In this document: positions 23,727-31,856 of the stretch, in pieces
How positions within the stretch are numbered: position 1 is the first letter of the stretch
Layout of the letters: every line of letters starts with the position of its first letter
NCBI RefSeq assembly: GCF_002979475.1
Contig: NZ_PCOY01000029.1
Coordinates: 1 to 37,296, forward strand
Length of the DNA: 37,296 nucleotides
Origin: Microbacterium sp. MYb62
Lineage (GTDB): Bacteria; Actinomycetota; Actinomycetes; Actinomycetales; Microbacteriaceae
Direction: 5' to 3'
Notes under the pieces: generated by a model
What the model saw: only the letters and a program-made list of their open reading frames with translations
What the model was told of the DNA's origin: nothing
The model's database searches: none
Made by a program: the position numbers and the translations under genes

Positions 23727-23802
23727 CCGAACGTCTCACGTTCGGCAGTGCGAAGCACTGGGAGGTGTGGCTCCGTTCGGGTGCGGAGCCACACCGCAGT
23801 GC
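23727..23802. promoter_or_regulatory. Three abutting hairpins with an alternative pairing
   Basis: Hairpin 1: CCGAACGT-CTC-ACGTTCGG (23727-23745). Hairpin 2: CAGTGC-GAA-GCACTG (23746-23760). Hairpin 3: GGTGTGGCTCCG with CGGAGCCACACC, 8-nt loop (23764-23795). A second CAGTGC at 23797-23802 can replace the first one by pairing with GCACTG (23755-23760), which would enclose hairpin 3. All stems are perfect. On the plus strand this is the 5' region of the surface-polymer operon that starts at 23907. It may be an attenuator, a structured leader or a transcription end signal. Confidence 0.55.
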
Positions 23803-23906
23803 CCGACGCCCGCGGATCGGCCGACACCGGTCGTTCACCTTCGCGTCGCCATCCGGCAACGACCACCTGGCACCATTCCCGGACACCATCCGTCTCCGGG
23901 AGTTCC

Positions 23907-24887
23907 GTGCGCACACCCCTCGTCACCGTCATCCTGCCCGCCAAGGACGCCGGCGAGTACATCGGGACGGCGCTCGAGACGCTCACCCGGCAGTTCGACG
24001 ATGCCGGTGCGGTCAAGCTCGTCGCGATCGACGACGGCTCGAGCGATGACACAGGCGCGCTCATGCGGCAGTATGCGGAGAGGTTCGCACATGCCGAGGT
24101 GCTGCGGAACCCGAGCGCGCGTGGCCTCGCGAGTGCCCGCAATCAGGGTCTCGTCCACGTCGAAGGCGAGGCGTTCTGCTTCCTCGACGGCGATGACTGG
24201 CTGCAGCCGCGGCGCCTCGACGTGCTGGTGGCGCGACTGCGGGAACTCGACTGCGACTTCCTGCGAACCGACCACGTCACGGTCACCGGCTCGCAGCGGG
24301 CACTCGTGCGCGCACCCCACCCCTGGCGAGACCGCGCTCTCTCGCCCCGGGAGGCGATCCTGCCCGAGAACGAGGCGACGATGGTCGACTACCCGTTCGC
24401 CTGGGCGGGGATCTTCCACCGCCGCGTCATCGACGGCGGTCTCGCCGAGTTCCGGGAGGGACTGCACACGGCGGAGGACCGTCCGTGGATCTGGCGCCTC
24501 CACCTGCAGGCCCGCTCGTTCGCGGTCATCGACGCCCCGGCGCTGCTCTATCGGCGGGGAGTATCCACGTCGCTCACGCAGGTGCGGGACCGTCGCCAGC
24601 TCGACTTCGCCCGAGCGATGGACGAGGTCATCTCCGTGGTCGCGCAGGACCCCCAGGCGGAGCGGTTCCTGCCGAAGGTCGTGTGGACGGCGCTCGCCCT
24701 CAGCTCCCATCACCTGGTGCGTGCCCGCCGGATGCGCCCGCAGCTGCGCGCGGAGATGCGGACCGGGATCCGCGACATGCTCGGGCGGCTCCCGGCAGAT
24801 GATGTGAGCGCGGTGCTGGGGCGTTTCGATGGGCCGCGGCGTCGGGTCCTGGCGCGCATCCTCCGGCAGGCGGGGCGCGCGGCATGA
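23907..24887 (+). CDS. Family 2 glycosyltransferase
   Basis: 326 residues of the GT-A fold. The N-terminus has VTVILPAKDAGEYIG (6-20), then VAIDDGSSDDT near 42-52 and the nucleotide-sugar/metal motif FLDGDDW near 91-97. A later AEDRPWIWRLHL segment (near 189-200) is the acceptor-side motif of GT2 enzymes. The enzyme transfers a sugar from a nucleotide sugar, probably onto a lipid-linked or wall-linked polymer. Its stop overlaps the start of the polysialyltransferase-like gene (ATGA), so it belongs to that operon. The GTG at 23907 has GGGAG four bases upstream. Codons upstream of it in the same frame are part of the hairpin region and not coding. Confidence 0.8.
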   Translation: MRTPLVTVILPAKDAGEYIGTALETLTRQFDDAGAVKLVAIDDGSSDDTGALMRQYAERFAHAEVLRNPSARGLASARNQGLVHVEGEAFCFLDGDDWLQPRRLDVLVARLRELDCDFLRTDHVTVTGSQRALVRAPHPWRDRALSPREAILPENEATMVDYPFAWAGIFHRRVIDGGLAEFREGLHTAEDRPWIWRLHLQARSFAVIDAPALLYRRGVSTSLTQVRDRRQLDFARAMDEVISVVAQDPQAERFLPKVVWTALALSSHHLVRARRMRPQLRAEMRTGIRDMLGRLPADDVSAVLGRFDGPRRRVLARILRQAGRAA

Positions 24888-26236
24888 CGCAGATCTTCGC
24901 GGTGCACAGCGCCTATGGACTCGCGACCGCAGCGGCGGCGCTCGACGCCGGACTTCTCGACCCGGCCGGCGGTGTCGCCGAGCGCATCCTCGTGCCGTTC
25001 ACCTCGTCGCGGGTGCCCGAGACCGCGATCGGACTCGCGGTCGATCCGGTGCTGGTCTCGCTGCGCGCGAGGTTCGACCGCATCGAGCCCCTCGAAGATC
25101 TCCTCGGACCGCTGCATCCGAGCGCGTGGCAACCGGCGGATGCCGATCTCCCGATGCTCGAGCGTCTGCTCGCGCGCGCGTGGCACCTCGACCCGCACGG
25201 CCTCGAGCTGTTCGTGCAGAGCCCGCAGGTCGCGCCGGCCCGCACCCTGATGACGCTGTTCCCGCGGGCACGGATCACGATCGTCGGCGACGGGCTCATG
25301 ACGTACTCGCCGATGCGGGTGCGGTTGCCGTATGCGGTGGCGGCGCGAGTGGAGCGCGTCGTGCACGCCGACGTCGTGCCGGGGGTGCGGCCTCTCGTCG
25401 GGTCGCCCGCCGCCGAGATCGTGCCGGTGCCGCCGGCATCCTTCGCCGCGGTGCTGCGGGAGACGGATGCCGGTGCAGCGGACTTCGAAGGCGACGGCGT
25501 ATCGACTGTGCTCGTGCTCGGGCAGTACCTCTCGGCACTCGGTCTGGTGACGCCCGCAGAGGAGATCGAGTTGCAGAGGCGGCTGATCGATCGCGCGGCG
25601 CGTTGGTCCCCGCAGTGCATCGTCTTCAAGCCGCACCCCGCGGCACCACCGCTCGTGACGGCGGCGGTCCGCGCCAGAGCGACCGCGCACGGCGTCGACT
25701 TCATCGAGTATCGAGGCACGCTGGCGGCGGAGATGCTCGCAGAACGGCTCGATGCCGTGGCCGTCGTCGCGGGCTTCTCGACGGCGCTGCCGACCGTGCG
25801 CACGCTCTTCGGTCGGGCGATCGGTTCGGCCGGAAACGACACGGTGCTGGCCGCGCTGACACCGTTCGAGAACAGCAACCGGATCCCCGCGACCCTGGTC
25901 GACGCACTCACCCGCGATGCGACCCCCTATGCCGATCCTGCACGCCTGCAGCTGCTGATCGACGCGGTCGGATACGCCATGCAGCCCGAGGTCGCCGGTC
26001 ATCTCCGTGCTCGTGCCGAAGAGCTGCTGGTGACTCTCGACGCGGACGAACGCGGTCGCTACTTCACCCCGCAGCGCCTCGCGGAGCTGCGCTTGCCCGG
26101 CGCGCCGGCCGAGGGGGCTCTGCGACGGGTCCTGCGTCCTGCCGGGGGAGTGGGCATGGTCGAAGAGTGGAGACTCTCCGCGATCGGCGCGGGGCGACGG
26201 GTGGCACGGGCGTGGCGCGCGATACGGGGACGATGA
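24884..26236 (+). CDS. Alpha-2,8-polysialyltransferase family protein
   Basis: 450 residues, GT-B-like, matching the polysialyltransferase family. The three sialyltransferase motifs are visible: the D/E-D/E-G type motif as VGDG at 134-137, the HP motif as KPHP at 249-252, and the S-S/T type motif as GFST at 297-300. Such enzymes transfer nonulosonic acids from CMP donors onto a growing polymer or glycan at the cytoplasmic face. The next gene makes a CMP donor, which supports this. The last 50 residues are basic and may bind membrane or wall precursors. Overlapping starts and stops on both sides show tight translational coupling. Confidence 0.8.
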   Translation: MTQIFAVHSAYGLATAAAALDAGLLDPAGGVAERILVPFTSSRVPETAIGLAVDPVLVSLRARFDRIEPLEDLLGPLHPSAWQPADADLPMLERLLARAWHLDPHGLELFVQSPQVAPARTLMTLFPRARITIVGDGLMTYSPMRVRLPYAVAARVERVVHADVVPGVRPLVGSPAAEIVPVPPASFAAVLRETDAGAADFEGDGVSTVLVLGQYLSALGLVTPAEEIELQRRLIDRAARWSPQCIVFKPHPAAPPLVTAAVRARATAHGVDFIEYRGTLAAEMLAERLDAVAVVAGFSTALPTVRTLFGRAIGSAGNDTVLAALTPFENSNRIPATLVDALTRDATPYADPARLQLLIDAVGYAMQPEVAGHLRARAEELLVTLDADERGRYFTPQRLAELRLPGAPAEGALRRVLRPAGGVGMVEEWRLSAIGAGRRVARAWRAIRGR

Positions 26237-27423
26237 CGAAGACGATGACGAGGATGTGGATGATGGACCAGGGCAGCGGCACGACGGTGGCGATCATCCC
26301 CGCGCGTGGTGGGTCGAAGCAGGTGCCGAGGAAGAATCTCGAACGGGTCGGCGGGGTGCCGCTGGTCGAGCGCGCCGTCCGCGCGGCGGCCGCAGCATCC
26401 GGCATCGATCTGGTCGTGGTCTCCACCGACGACGAGGAGATCGCGGCGGTCGCCGCGGCTGCCGGTGCCCGCGTCGTCCGCCGTCCCGCGGAGCTCTCCG
26501 GAGATACGGCGACGTCGGAGAGCGCGATCCTGCACGCCCTCGACGAACTCGAAGCGGGCGGTCTGCGGGTCGAGATCGTCGCTTTCCTGCAGGCGACGTC
26601 GCCGTTCATCCCCCGTGACGCGCTCGCCGCCGCGGTCGAGGACGTGCGGGCCGACCGCGCCGACAGCGTCTTCTCGGCCCAGGAGACCTTCGGGTTCCTG
26701 TGGCGTGAGGACGAAGGCGGCGCCGCGGTCGCGATCAACCACGAGGCCGCGCGTCGCCTCCGCCGACAGGACAGGGAACCGCATCACCTCGAGACCGGAG
26801 CGTTCTACGTGTTCCGCGCGGCAGGCTTCCGCGAGAGCAGACACCGCTTCTTCGGGCGGATCCGCCTCGCCCCGGTGCCCGGATGGACCGCGATCGAGAT
26901 CGACGACGAGGATCAACTCCGGGTCGCGCGAGCTCTCGCGGCGCGGCACGAGGTCGCGCCGCCGATCCCGGTCCGTGCGGTCGTGACGGACTTCGACGGG
27001 GTGCACACCGACGACACCGCGATCATCGACGCCGACGGAGGGGAGCGGGTGCGGGTCAGCCGTGAGGACGGGATGGGCGTCGCCCTGCTGCGCCGGGCCG
27101 GGGTGCCGCTGCTGATCCTGTCGACCGAGGTGAATCCGGTGGTCCGCGCCCGTGCCGACAAGCTCAGGGTGCCCGTGCTGCACGGCATCGACGACAAGGA
27201 GACGGCACTGCGGCACTGGGCGCGGGAGATCGACGTGCCACTCGCCGAGATCGCCTACCTCGGCAACGACGTCAACGACCTCCCGGCCATGCGGATCGTG
27301 GGCTGGCCGATCGCCGTCGCGAACGCGCACCCCTTGGTGCGCGAGGAGGCGCGCGTTGTGCTGCGGCGGCGAGGCGGCGAGGGAGTCGTACGCGAACTGA
27401 TCGAGCGGGTGTTGTCGAGCTGA
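26233..27423 (+). CDS. CMP-nonulosonate synthetase fused to a HAD phosphatase
   Basis: 396 residues, two enzymes in one chain. Residues about 17-240 are an acylneuraminate cytidylyltransferase: AIIPARGGSKQVPRKNL (20-36) is the CTP-binding signature, and FLQATSPF (118-125) follows. Residues about 247-396 are a KdsC-like HAD phosphatase with TDFDGVHTDD (nucleophile Asp253, acid/base Asp255), Ser297-Thr298, Lys311 and GNDVND (344-349). A phosphatase joined to the synthetase suggests that a nonulosonate 9-phosphate is dephosphorylated and then activated with CMP. The start overlaps the previous stop (ATGA); four more in-frame ATGs occur within the next ten codons, so the exact start is uncertain. 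Confidence 0.85.
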   Translation: MTKTMTRMWMMDQGSGTTVAIIPARGGSKQVPRKNLERVGGVPLVERAVRAAAAASGIDLVVVSTDDEEIAAVAAAAGARVVRRPAELSGDTATSESAILHALDELEAGGLRVEIVAFLQATSPFIPRDALAAAVEDVRADRADSVFSAQETFGFLWREDEGGAAVAINHEAARRLRRQDREPHHLETGAFYVFRAAGFRESRHRFFGRIRLAPVPGWTAIEIDDEDQLRVARALAARHEVAPPIPVRAVVTDFDGVHTDDTAIIDADGGERVRVSREDGMGVALLRRAGVPLLILSTEVNPVVRARADKLRVPVLHGIDDKETALRHWAREIDVPLAEIAYLGNDVNDLPAMRIVGWPIAVANAHPLVREEARVVLRRRGGEGVVRELIERVLSS

Positions 27424-27426
27424 CCG

Positions 27427-27445
27427 ACGCCGGTAACCCCGGCGT
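27427..27445. terminator. Small hairpin between the synthetase and synthase genes
   Basis: ACGCCGG-TAACC-CCGGCGT, 7-bp stem, four bases after the stop and 73 bp before the next start. It could reduce read-through into the NeuB-type gene, which has its own strong ribosome binding site. Confidence 0.35.
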
Positions 27446-27518
27446 TGCGCGGCGTTCACACGCGGCCCGTACTCAGGAGGGAGGGGAGTTGCACCCACGC
27501 TCGACGACCGGAGGAATC

Positions 27519-28391
27519 ATGACTGTCAGCATCGGCTCACGGGTGATCGGCGGTGGGCGTCCCGCCTACGTCATCGCCGAGATCGGACTGAACCACAACG
27601 GCGACGTCGACATCGCCAAGCGGCTCATCGACGTCGCGGCCCGCGCCGGTGCGGACGCCGTGAAGTTCCAGAAGCGCACGCCCGAGATCTCCACCCCGGA
27701 GCACATGCGCGACGTCCCGCGCGAGACGCCGTGGGGCCTCATGAGTTACCTCGACTACCGGCGGCGCGTCGAGTTCGGCCGCGACGAGTATGTCGAGATC
27801 GGCGACCATGCCACGATGCAGGGCCTGGACTGGTTCGCCTCGCCGTGGGACGTCCCGAGCGTCGAGTTCCTCGAAGATCTCAACGTGGTGGCGCACAAGG
27901 TCGCCTCCGCGAGCCTCACCGACACCGAGCTGCTGGTGCGTCTGCGCGAGACCGGCAAGCCCGTCATCCTCTCCACCGGCATGTCGACCATCGAGCAGAT
28001 CGACCGGGCTCTCGACACGCTCGGCACGGATCGCGTCGTGCTCATGCACGCGACCTCGACCTACCCGCTGGAGCCCGAGGAGGCGAACCTGCGGGTGATC
28101 GCGACGCTGCGCGACCGCTACCCCGGTGTGCCTGTCGGCTACTCGGGGCATGAGCGCGGACTCCAGATCTCCCTCGCCGCCGTGGCGATCGGGGCGGTGG
28201 CTGTCGAACGCCACATCACGCTGGACCGCACGATGTGGGGCTCCGACCACGCGGCCTCCCTCGAGCCGACCGGCCTCGAGCACCTGGTGCGCGACATCCG
28301 CGTGATCGAGCTCGCGACCGGCGACGGCGTAAAGCGGGTGTTCGACAGCGAGCGGGCGCCGATGGCGAAGCTGCGCCGCATCCCCGCATGA
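27519..28391 (+). CDS. NeuB-family nonulosonic acid synthase, short form
   Basis: 290 residues forming the TIM barrel that condenses phosphoenolpyruvate with a six-carbon sugar. Family motifs are clear: IAEIGLNHNGD (19-29), VKFQKR (48-53), ILSTGMST near 155-162, GYSGHERG near 207-214, ERHITLDRTMWGSDHAASLEP near 230-250. The C-terminal SAF (antifreeze-like) domain of typical NeuB proteins, about 60 residues, is absent: the chain ends shortly after the barrel. In NeuB dimers that domain covers the partner's active site, so substrate choice may differ. GGAGGAATC precedes the ATG. The stop overlaps the next start. Confidence 0.85.
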   Translation: MTVSIGSRVIGGGRPAYVIAEIGLNHNGDVDIAKRLIDVAARAGADAVKFQKRTPEISTPEHMRDVPRETPWGLMSYLDYRRRVEFGRDEYVEIGDHATMQGLDWFASPWDVPSVEFLEDLNVVAHKVASASLTDTELLVRLRETGKPVILSTGMSTIEQIDRALDTLGTDRVVLMHATSTYPLEPEEANLRVIATLRDRYPGVPVGYSGHERGLQISLAAVAIGAVAVERHITLDRTMWGSDHAASLEPTGLEHLVRDIRVIELATGDGVKRVFDSERAPMAKLRRIPA

Positions 28392-29797
28392 GCGCGGCCT
28401 CCGGCATCCGCGTCGTCGCGATCGCCGACGCCGATTCGTTTGTGAAATGGGCGGCGTCGCTCCTCGGATCCGTCTCGCGGGTGCGCCCGCACCTGCTGCT
28501 GGTGCGCACACCGCTCACAGCGAGCATCGAACAGCAGCGCACAGCGCTCGCCGGGACGACGCTCGCACCGGGTGACGTCACCCGCATCGGCTTCCACGAG
28601 GCGGCCGCCTGGCTGGACGGGCAGCGCCCTGACGTGGTGCTGCTCGCGGGGCGCGGACCGTTCGTCCGGCTGATGGGACGAGTCATCGACGCGCTGGCGC
28701 ACCGCCCCGTCACCGTGTCGGGCCTGCCCGGCATGGCGATCCCCGCACAGCGCGGGGCCCTCGACTACCGCCGCCACACCGACCTGCTGGTCGTGCACTC
28801 CCACCGCGAGGTGCGGGCCTTCGAAGAGCTCGGCGATCGCATCGGCGTGCACCTGCCGACGGCCCTCGCGACGCTCCCGTTCGCGCGGCGGAGGCAGCGG
28901 ATGCTGAGGCCGGAACGGATCCGCGAGGTGGCTATGGTCGGTGGCGATGGCCGTGGCCGTGGCAGCGTCGCCGTCGTCGAACGTCCGGCTCCGACCGCGC
29001 CGACCGCGCCGGTGCGGAGGCCGGCCACAGACATCGTCTTCGCCTCCCAGGCACTCGTGCCTGTCGGGCGGGAGGAGCGCGCCGAGATCGCGGCGATGCT
29101 GGTGCGGGCGGCTGAGGCCGAGCCGACGCGGCGTGTGGTGGTGAAGCTGCGGTCGCGGCCGGGGGAGTCGGAGACGCATCTCGAACGCGAGCCCTATGCG
29201 GATCTGCTGCCGTCACGTCTGCCGGACAACCTCGTGTTCTGCTACGGCTCGATGGCCGACGCGCTGGAGACGGCAGCCGGCCTCGTCACCGTGAGCTCGA
29301 CGGCGGCGATCGAGGCCACGGCGCTGGGCGTGCCCGTGATCGCGCTCGACTCGTTCGGGGTGAGCAAGAGTCTTCTGAACACCGTGTTCGTGGGAAGTGG
29401 CCTGCTCGGCGGTCGCAGCGAGGTCGTGGCCGGGCGCTTCCGGCATCCGCATCCCGACTGGCTGCGCGACAACTACTTCCACCCCGAAGCCGAGTCGACG
29501 TGGTGGGAGCGGGTGGAGCAGCTCGTCGCCCTGCGTCGTTCGGGCGCGCTCCCTGTCCGTCGTGTGCCCGCGGCCCGCGGCGGGCCGCTGCACGAGGCCT
29601 GGCATCGGGCGAGCGTTCTCGGCGCCGAGGATCGCACGGTCCAGGGTGCGGTCGCGCTCGCCGTCGGAGCCCCCGCGACGCGGACGCTCGCGGCGCTGCG
29701 CCGACGCCGCAGGCCTTCGGACGGCGGCACCTGGTCTGACGCCTCGACCGACTACACGCTCGAACCGAACCCGTTCGACGACTCCATCCGTCGCTGA
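28388..29797 (+). CDS. DUF6716 putative glycosyltransferase
   Basis: 469 residues, GT-B-like, of the actinobacterial family labelled DUF6716 and often found beside NeuB-type genes. The N-terminal half starts IRVVAIADADSFVKWAASLL. A low-complexity linker of Gly/Arg and Ala/Pro/Thr follows near 190-215. In the C-terminal half, VSSTAAIEATALGVPVIALDSFG (near 302-324) is the donor-binding-type helix of this fold. It lacks signal peptide and membrane helices. Probably it adds a nonulosonic acid or another sugar to the polymer made by this operon; the acceptor is unknown. Last gene of the operon; a strong hairpin follows at 29904-29955. Confidence 0.75.
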   Translation: MSAASGIRVVAIADADSFVKWAASLLGSVSRVRPHLLLVRTPLTASIEQQRTALAGTTLAPGDVTRIGFHEAAAWLDGQRPDVVLLAGRGPFVRLMGRVIDALAHRPVTVSGLPGMAIPAQRGALDYRRHTDLLVVHSHREVRAFEELGDRIGVHLPTALATLPFARRRQRMLRPERIREVAMVGGDGRGRGSVAVVERPAPTAPTAPVRRPATDIVFASQALVPVGREERAEIAAMLVRAAEAEPTRRVVVKLRSRPGESETHLEREPYADLLPSRLPDNLVFCYGSMADALETAAGLVTVSSTAAIEATALGVPVIALDSFGVSKSLLNTVFVGSGLLGGRSEVVAGRFRHPHPDWLRDNYFHPEAESTWWERVEQLVALRRSGALPVRRVPAARGGPLHEAWHRASVLGAEDRTVQGAVALAVGAPATRTLAALRRRRRPSDGGTWSDASTDYTLEPNPFDDSIRR

Positions 29798-29837
29798 GGG
29801 GCAGGGGCCGGCGCGACCTGCTCCGTATCCGCACGCG

Positions 29838-29870
29838 CGAAAGCCCGACGAGACGAAAGCCCAGACGAGA
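29838..29870. repeat. Tandem duplication of a 16/17-bp unit
   Basis: CGAAAGCCCGACGAGA (29838-29853) is followed directly by CGAAAGCCCAGACGAGA (29854-29870). Part of the second copy (29854-29867) is complementary, with one G-U pair, to the loop of the hairpin at 29904-29955 (29921-29934). Confidence 0.55.
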
Positions 29871-29903
29871 CGAACCGCCATCGGGGTGTCGCGGCAGGCC
29901 ACG

Positions 29904-29955
29904 CCGACGGTGCGCCGCTGCGTCTGGGTTTTCGCCCTGAGCGGCGCACCGTCGG
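29904..29955. terminator. Bidirectional terminator between convergent operons
   Basis: Perfect 16-bp stem (arms 29904-29919 and 29940-29955, beginning CCGACGGTGC) with a 20-nt loop that contains TTTT. It lies between the stops of the DUF6716 gene and the ABC permease gene and can serve both strands. Confidence 0.7.
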
Positions 29956-29961
29956 ATCGGA

Positions 29962-30741
29962 TCAGTTGCTCCGGCGGATGCTCCTGACCCCCACGATCAG
30001 CCCGACCACCGCGACCGCGAGAGCGGAGACCCAGCCCCAGAGCACGGTCACATCTCCCAGGTCTCCCGCGAACAGCGCGCGCTCAGCCTGAACCACCCAG
30101 TTCACGGGGTTGACCGAGGCGACGACCTGCATCCATTCGGGGGCTGCGTCCAGCGGCAGCAGCATGCCGGAGAGGATCAGTAGCGGGAATATCAGCGACT
30201 GCTGCACGCCCCAGAACAGCCACTCCCGGTCCTTCGTCGCGAGCGCGAGCGAGTATGACAGCGAGCCGAGGCCGACGCCGAACACGGCCAGCAGCGCGAG
30301 TCCGATGAGCAGCCCGGGGATGTCGGCCGCGAAGCCGAACGGCCAGGCGATCAGCACGATCACCAGTGCCTGCACGACGATCGGCGCGATCTCCTTGAGG
30401 GCGCGTCCGACCAGCAGTGAAGAACGGGCGAGCGGGGCGACCAGGGTGCGCTCGTGCGAGCCCGTCATCATCTCGTACTGCAGGTTCGACCCGGTCGACC
30501 CGGTCCCGAACAGCACGATCATCACCAGCACACCCGGTACGAACCAGGCGAGCGTCTCACCGGCCGGCTGCCCCGAGTCGCCGATCAGGAGGGGCGCGAA
30601 CAACCCGAGGAAGATGAGCGGCTGCAACAGGCTGAAGATCAGCGTGAACGGGTCGCGCAGCACGGGCTTGAGTTCGCGGGTCAGTACGTTCCTGGTGTCG
30701 CGCGCGAGATTCGGGCGCACGAGCGTGTCGTTGGTGATCAT
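29962..30741 (-). CDS. ABC-2 type transporter permease
   Basis: 259 residues with six predicted membrane helices, of the ABC-2 (DrrB-like) exporter family. The N-terminal soluble part ends with RELKPVLRDPFTLIFSLLQPLIFLGLFAPLL, the typical entry to helix 1, and the family signature region ERTLVAPLARSSLLVGRALKE lies near 94-114. It forms an exporter with the ATPase at 30738-31793; start and stop overlap (ATGA) and AGGAG lies upstream. Substrates of such two-gene systems are often antibiotics or lipids; the actual one is unknown. Confidence 0.85.
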   Translation of the reverse strand: MITNDTLVRPNLARDTRNVLTRELKPVLRDPFTLIFSLLQPLIFLGLFAPLLIGDSGQPAGETLAWFVPGVLVMIVLFGTGSTGSNLQYEMMTGSHERTLVAPLARSSLLVGRALKEIAPIVVQALVIVLIAWPFGFAADIPGLLIGLALLAVFGVGLGSLSYSLALATKDREWLFWGVQQSLIFPLLILSGMLLPLDAAPEWMQVVASVNPVNWVVQAERALFAGDLGDVTVLWGWVSALAVAVVGLIVGVRSIRRSN

Positions 30742-31793
30742 GAGAGGACTCCTGTCGTGCTGTTCTCGGAAGCGGTGCGGGTGTCGGCAGGGGCGGCGGA
30801 TTCGGATGCTTCGCCCGCGGCATCCGCTCCTTCGCCGGCTTCGCGCAGCGTGCGCCCGGTAAGCGCGAGGAAGACGTCGTCGAGCGTGGGTGGAACACCG
30901 GTTGCACGACGGACGAGGATGCCCGCGGCGTCGAGCTCGCGCACGATCACGGGCAGCAGCCGGTCGCCGTCCTGCACCGCGACCGAGACCGAGGCGTCAT
31001 AGACGGCGACCTCGGCGGAGCTGAGCCGGGCGACCACGGCGCGGGCGCTCGCCGCCTCGGCGGCATCCGCGAATCCGAAGGTCAGCACGTCGCCGGCGAG
31101 CGTCGCCTTGAGGGAGGCGGCGTCGTCGTCGGCGATGATGCGGCCCTTGTCCATGACCATCACGCGTTCGGCGTAGCGGTCGGCCTCTTCCAGGTAGTGC
31201 GTGGTGAGGAAGACCGTGGTGCCGTGCTGGGTGCGCAGGTCGAGGATGTGCTCCCAGAGGTTCGCACGACTCTGCGGGTCGAGTCCGGTGGAGGGCTCGT
31301 CGAGGAAGATGAGGGGCGGAGCGTGCATGAGCCCGAGCGCGATGTCGAGTCGGCGCTTCTGCCCGCCGCTCAGCTGCTGCACGCTGCGGGTCGCGAAGGA
31401 TGCGAGATCGAGCGACTCGATCAGTTCGTCCGCCCGTCGCACACTGTCCCGTCGCGACATCCCGTAGAACGCGCCCTGGCTCAGCAGCTCGTCACGCACC
31501 CGCTGCGAGAAGCTGCCGCTCGTGAGCTGTCCGACGTAGCCGATGCGGGCACGGACCCCTGCAGCGTCGGTGCGGATATCGTGCCCGACGACCTTCGCGC
31601 GCCCCGAGGTTGGCGGGATGAGGGTGGTGAGCATCCGCAGGGTCGTCGACTTTCCGGCGCCGTTCGGCCCGAGGAAGGCGACGAGTTCTCCGCGCACGGC
31701 GGTGAAGGAGACGTCGGTCACGGCGTGCACCGGCGTCTTCTTGACGGTGAAGACCTTGGTCAGGCCTTCGGTCTCGATGAGGGATTCGTTCAT
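30738..31793 (-). CDS. ABC transporter ATP-binding protein (DrrA-like)
   Basis: 351 residues. Walker A GPNGAGKST is near 43-51, the Q-loop near 89, the ABC signature LSGGQKRR near 140-147, Walker B PPLIFLDEP near 156-164, and the switch His in LTTHYLEEAD near 194-203. A C-terminal extension after about 230 (with the PPTLDDVFLALTG motif of drug-resistance ATPases) is typical of DrrA-like proteins; the last 30 residues are low-complexity Ala/Ser/Glu. It pairs with the permease downstream. A TACGCT box (31801-31806, minus strand) sits 7 nt before the ATG, so this operon may be leaderless. Divergent from a WYL regulator over a perfect inverted repeat. Confidence 0.85.
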   Translation of the reverse strand: MNESLIETEGLTKVFTVKKTPVHAVTDVSFTAVRGELVAFLGPNGAGKSTTLRMLTTLIPPTSGRAKVVGHDIRTDAAGVRARIGYVGQLTSGSFSQRVRDELLSQGAFYGMSRRDSVRRADELIESLDLASFATRSVQQLSGGQKRRLDIALGLMHAPPLIFLDEPSTGLDPQSRANLWEHILDLRTQHGTTVFLTTHYLEEADRYAERVMVMDKGRIIADDDAASLKATLAGDVLTFGFADAAEAASARAVVARLSSAEVAVYDASVSVAVQDGDRLLPVIVRELDAAGILVRRATGVPPTLDDVFLALTGRTLREAGEGADAAGEASESAAPADTRTASENSTTGVLS

Positions 31794-31810
31794 GCGAGTG
31801 AGCGTAGAAA

Positions 31811-31839
31811 AGTATGCGGACAGATCCTGTCCGCATACT
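31811..31839. promoter_or_regulatory. 29-bp perfect inverted repeat, likely operator
   Basis: AGTATGCGGACAG (31811-31823), ATC spacer, CTGTCCGCATACT (31827-31839). It lies in the 63-bp gap between the ABC exporter operon and the WYL regulator gene, and its right arm shares sequence with a TACTCT -10 box (31836-31841). It is the obvious binding site for the WYL protein and could control both directions. Confidence 0.75.
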
Positions 31840-31856
31840 CTGGCAAACTGAGATGC

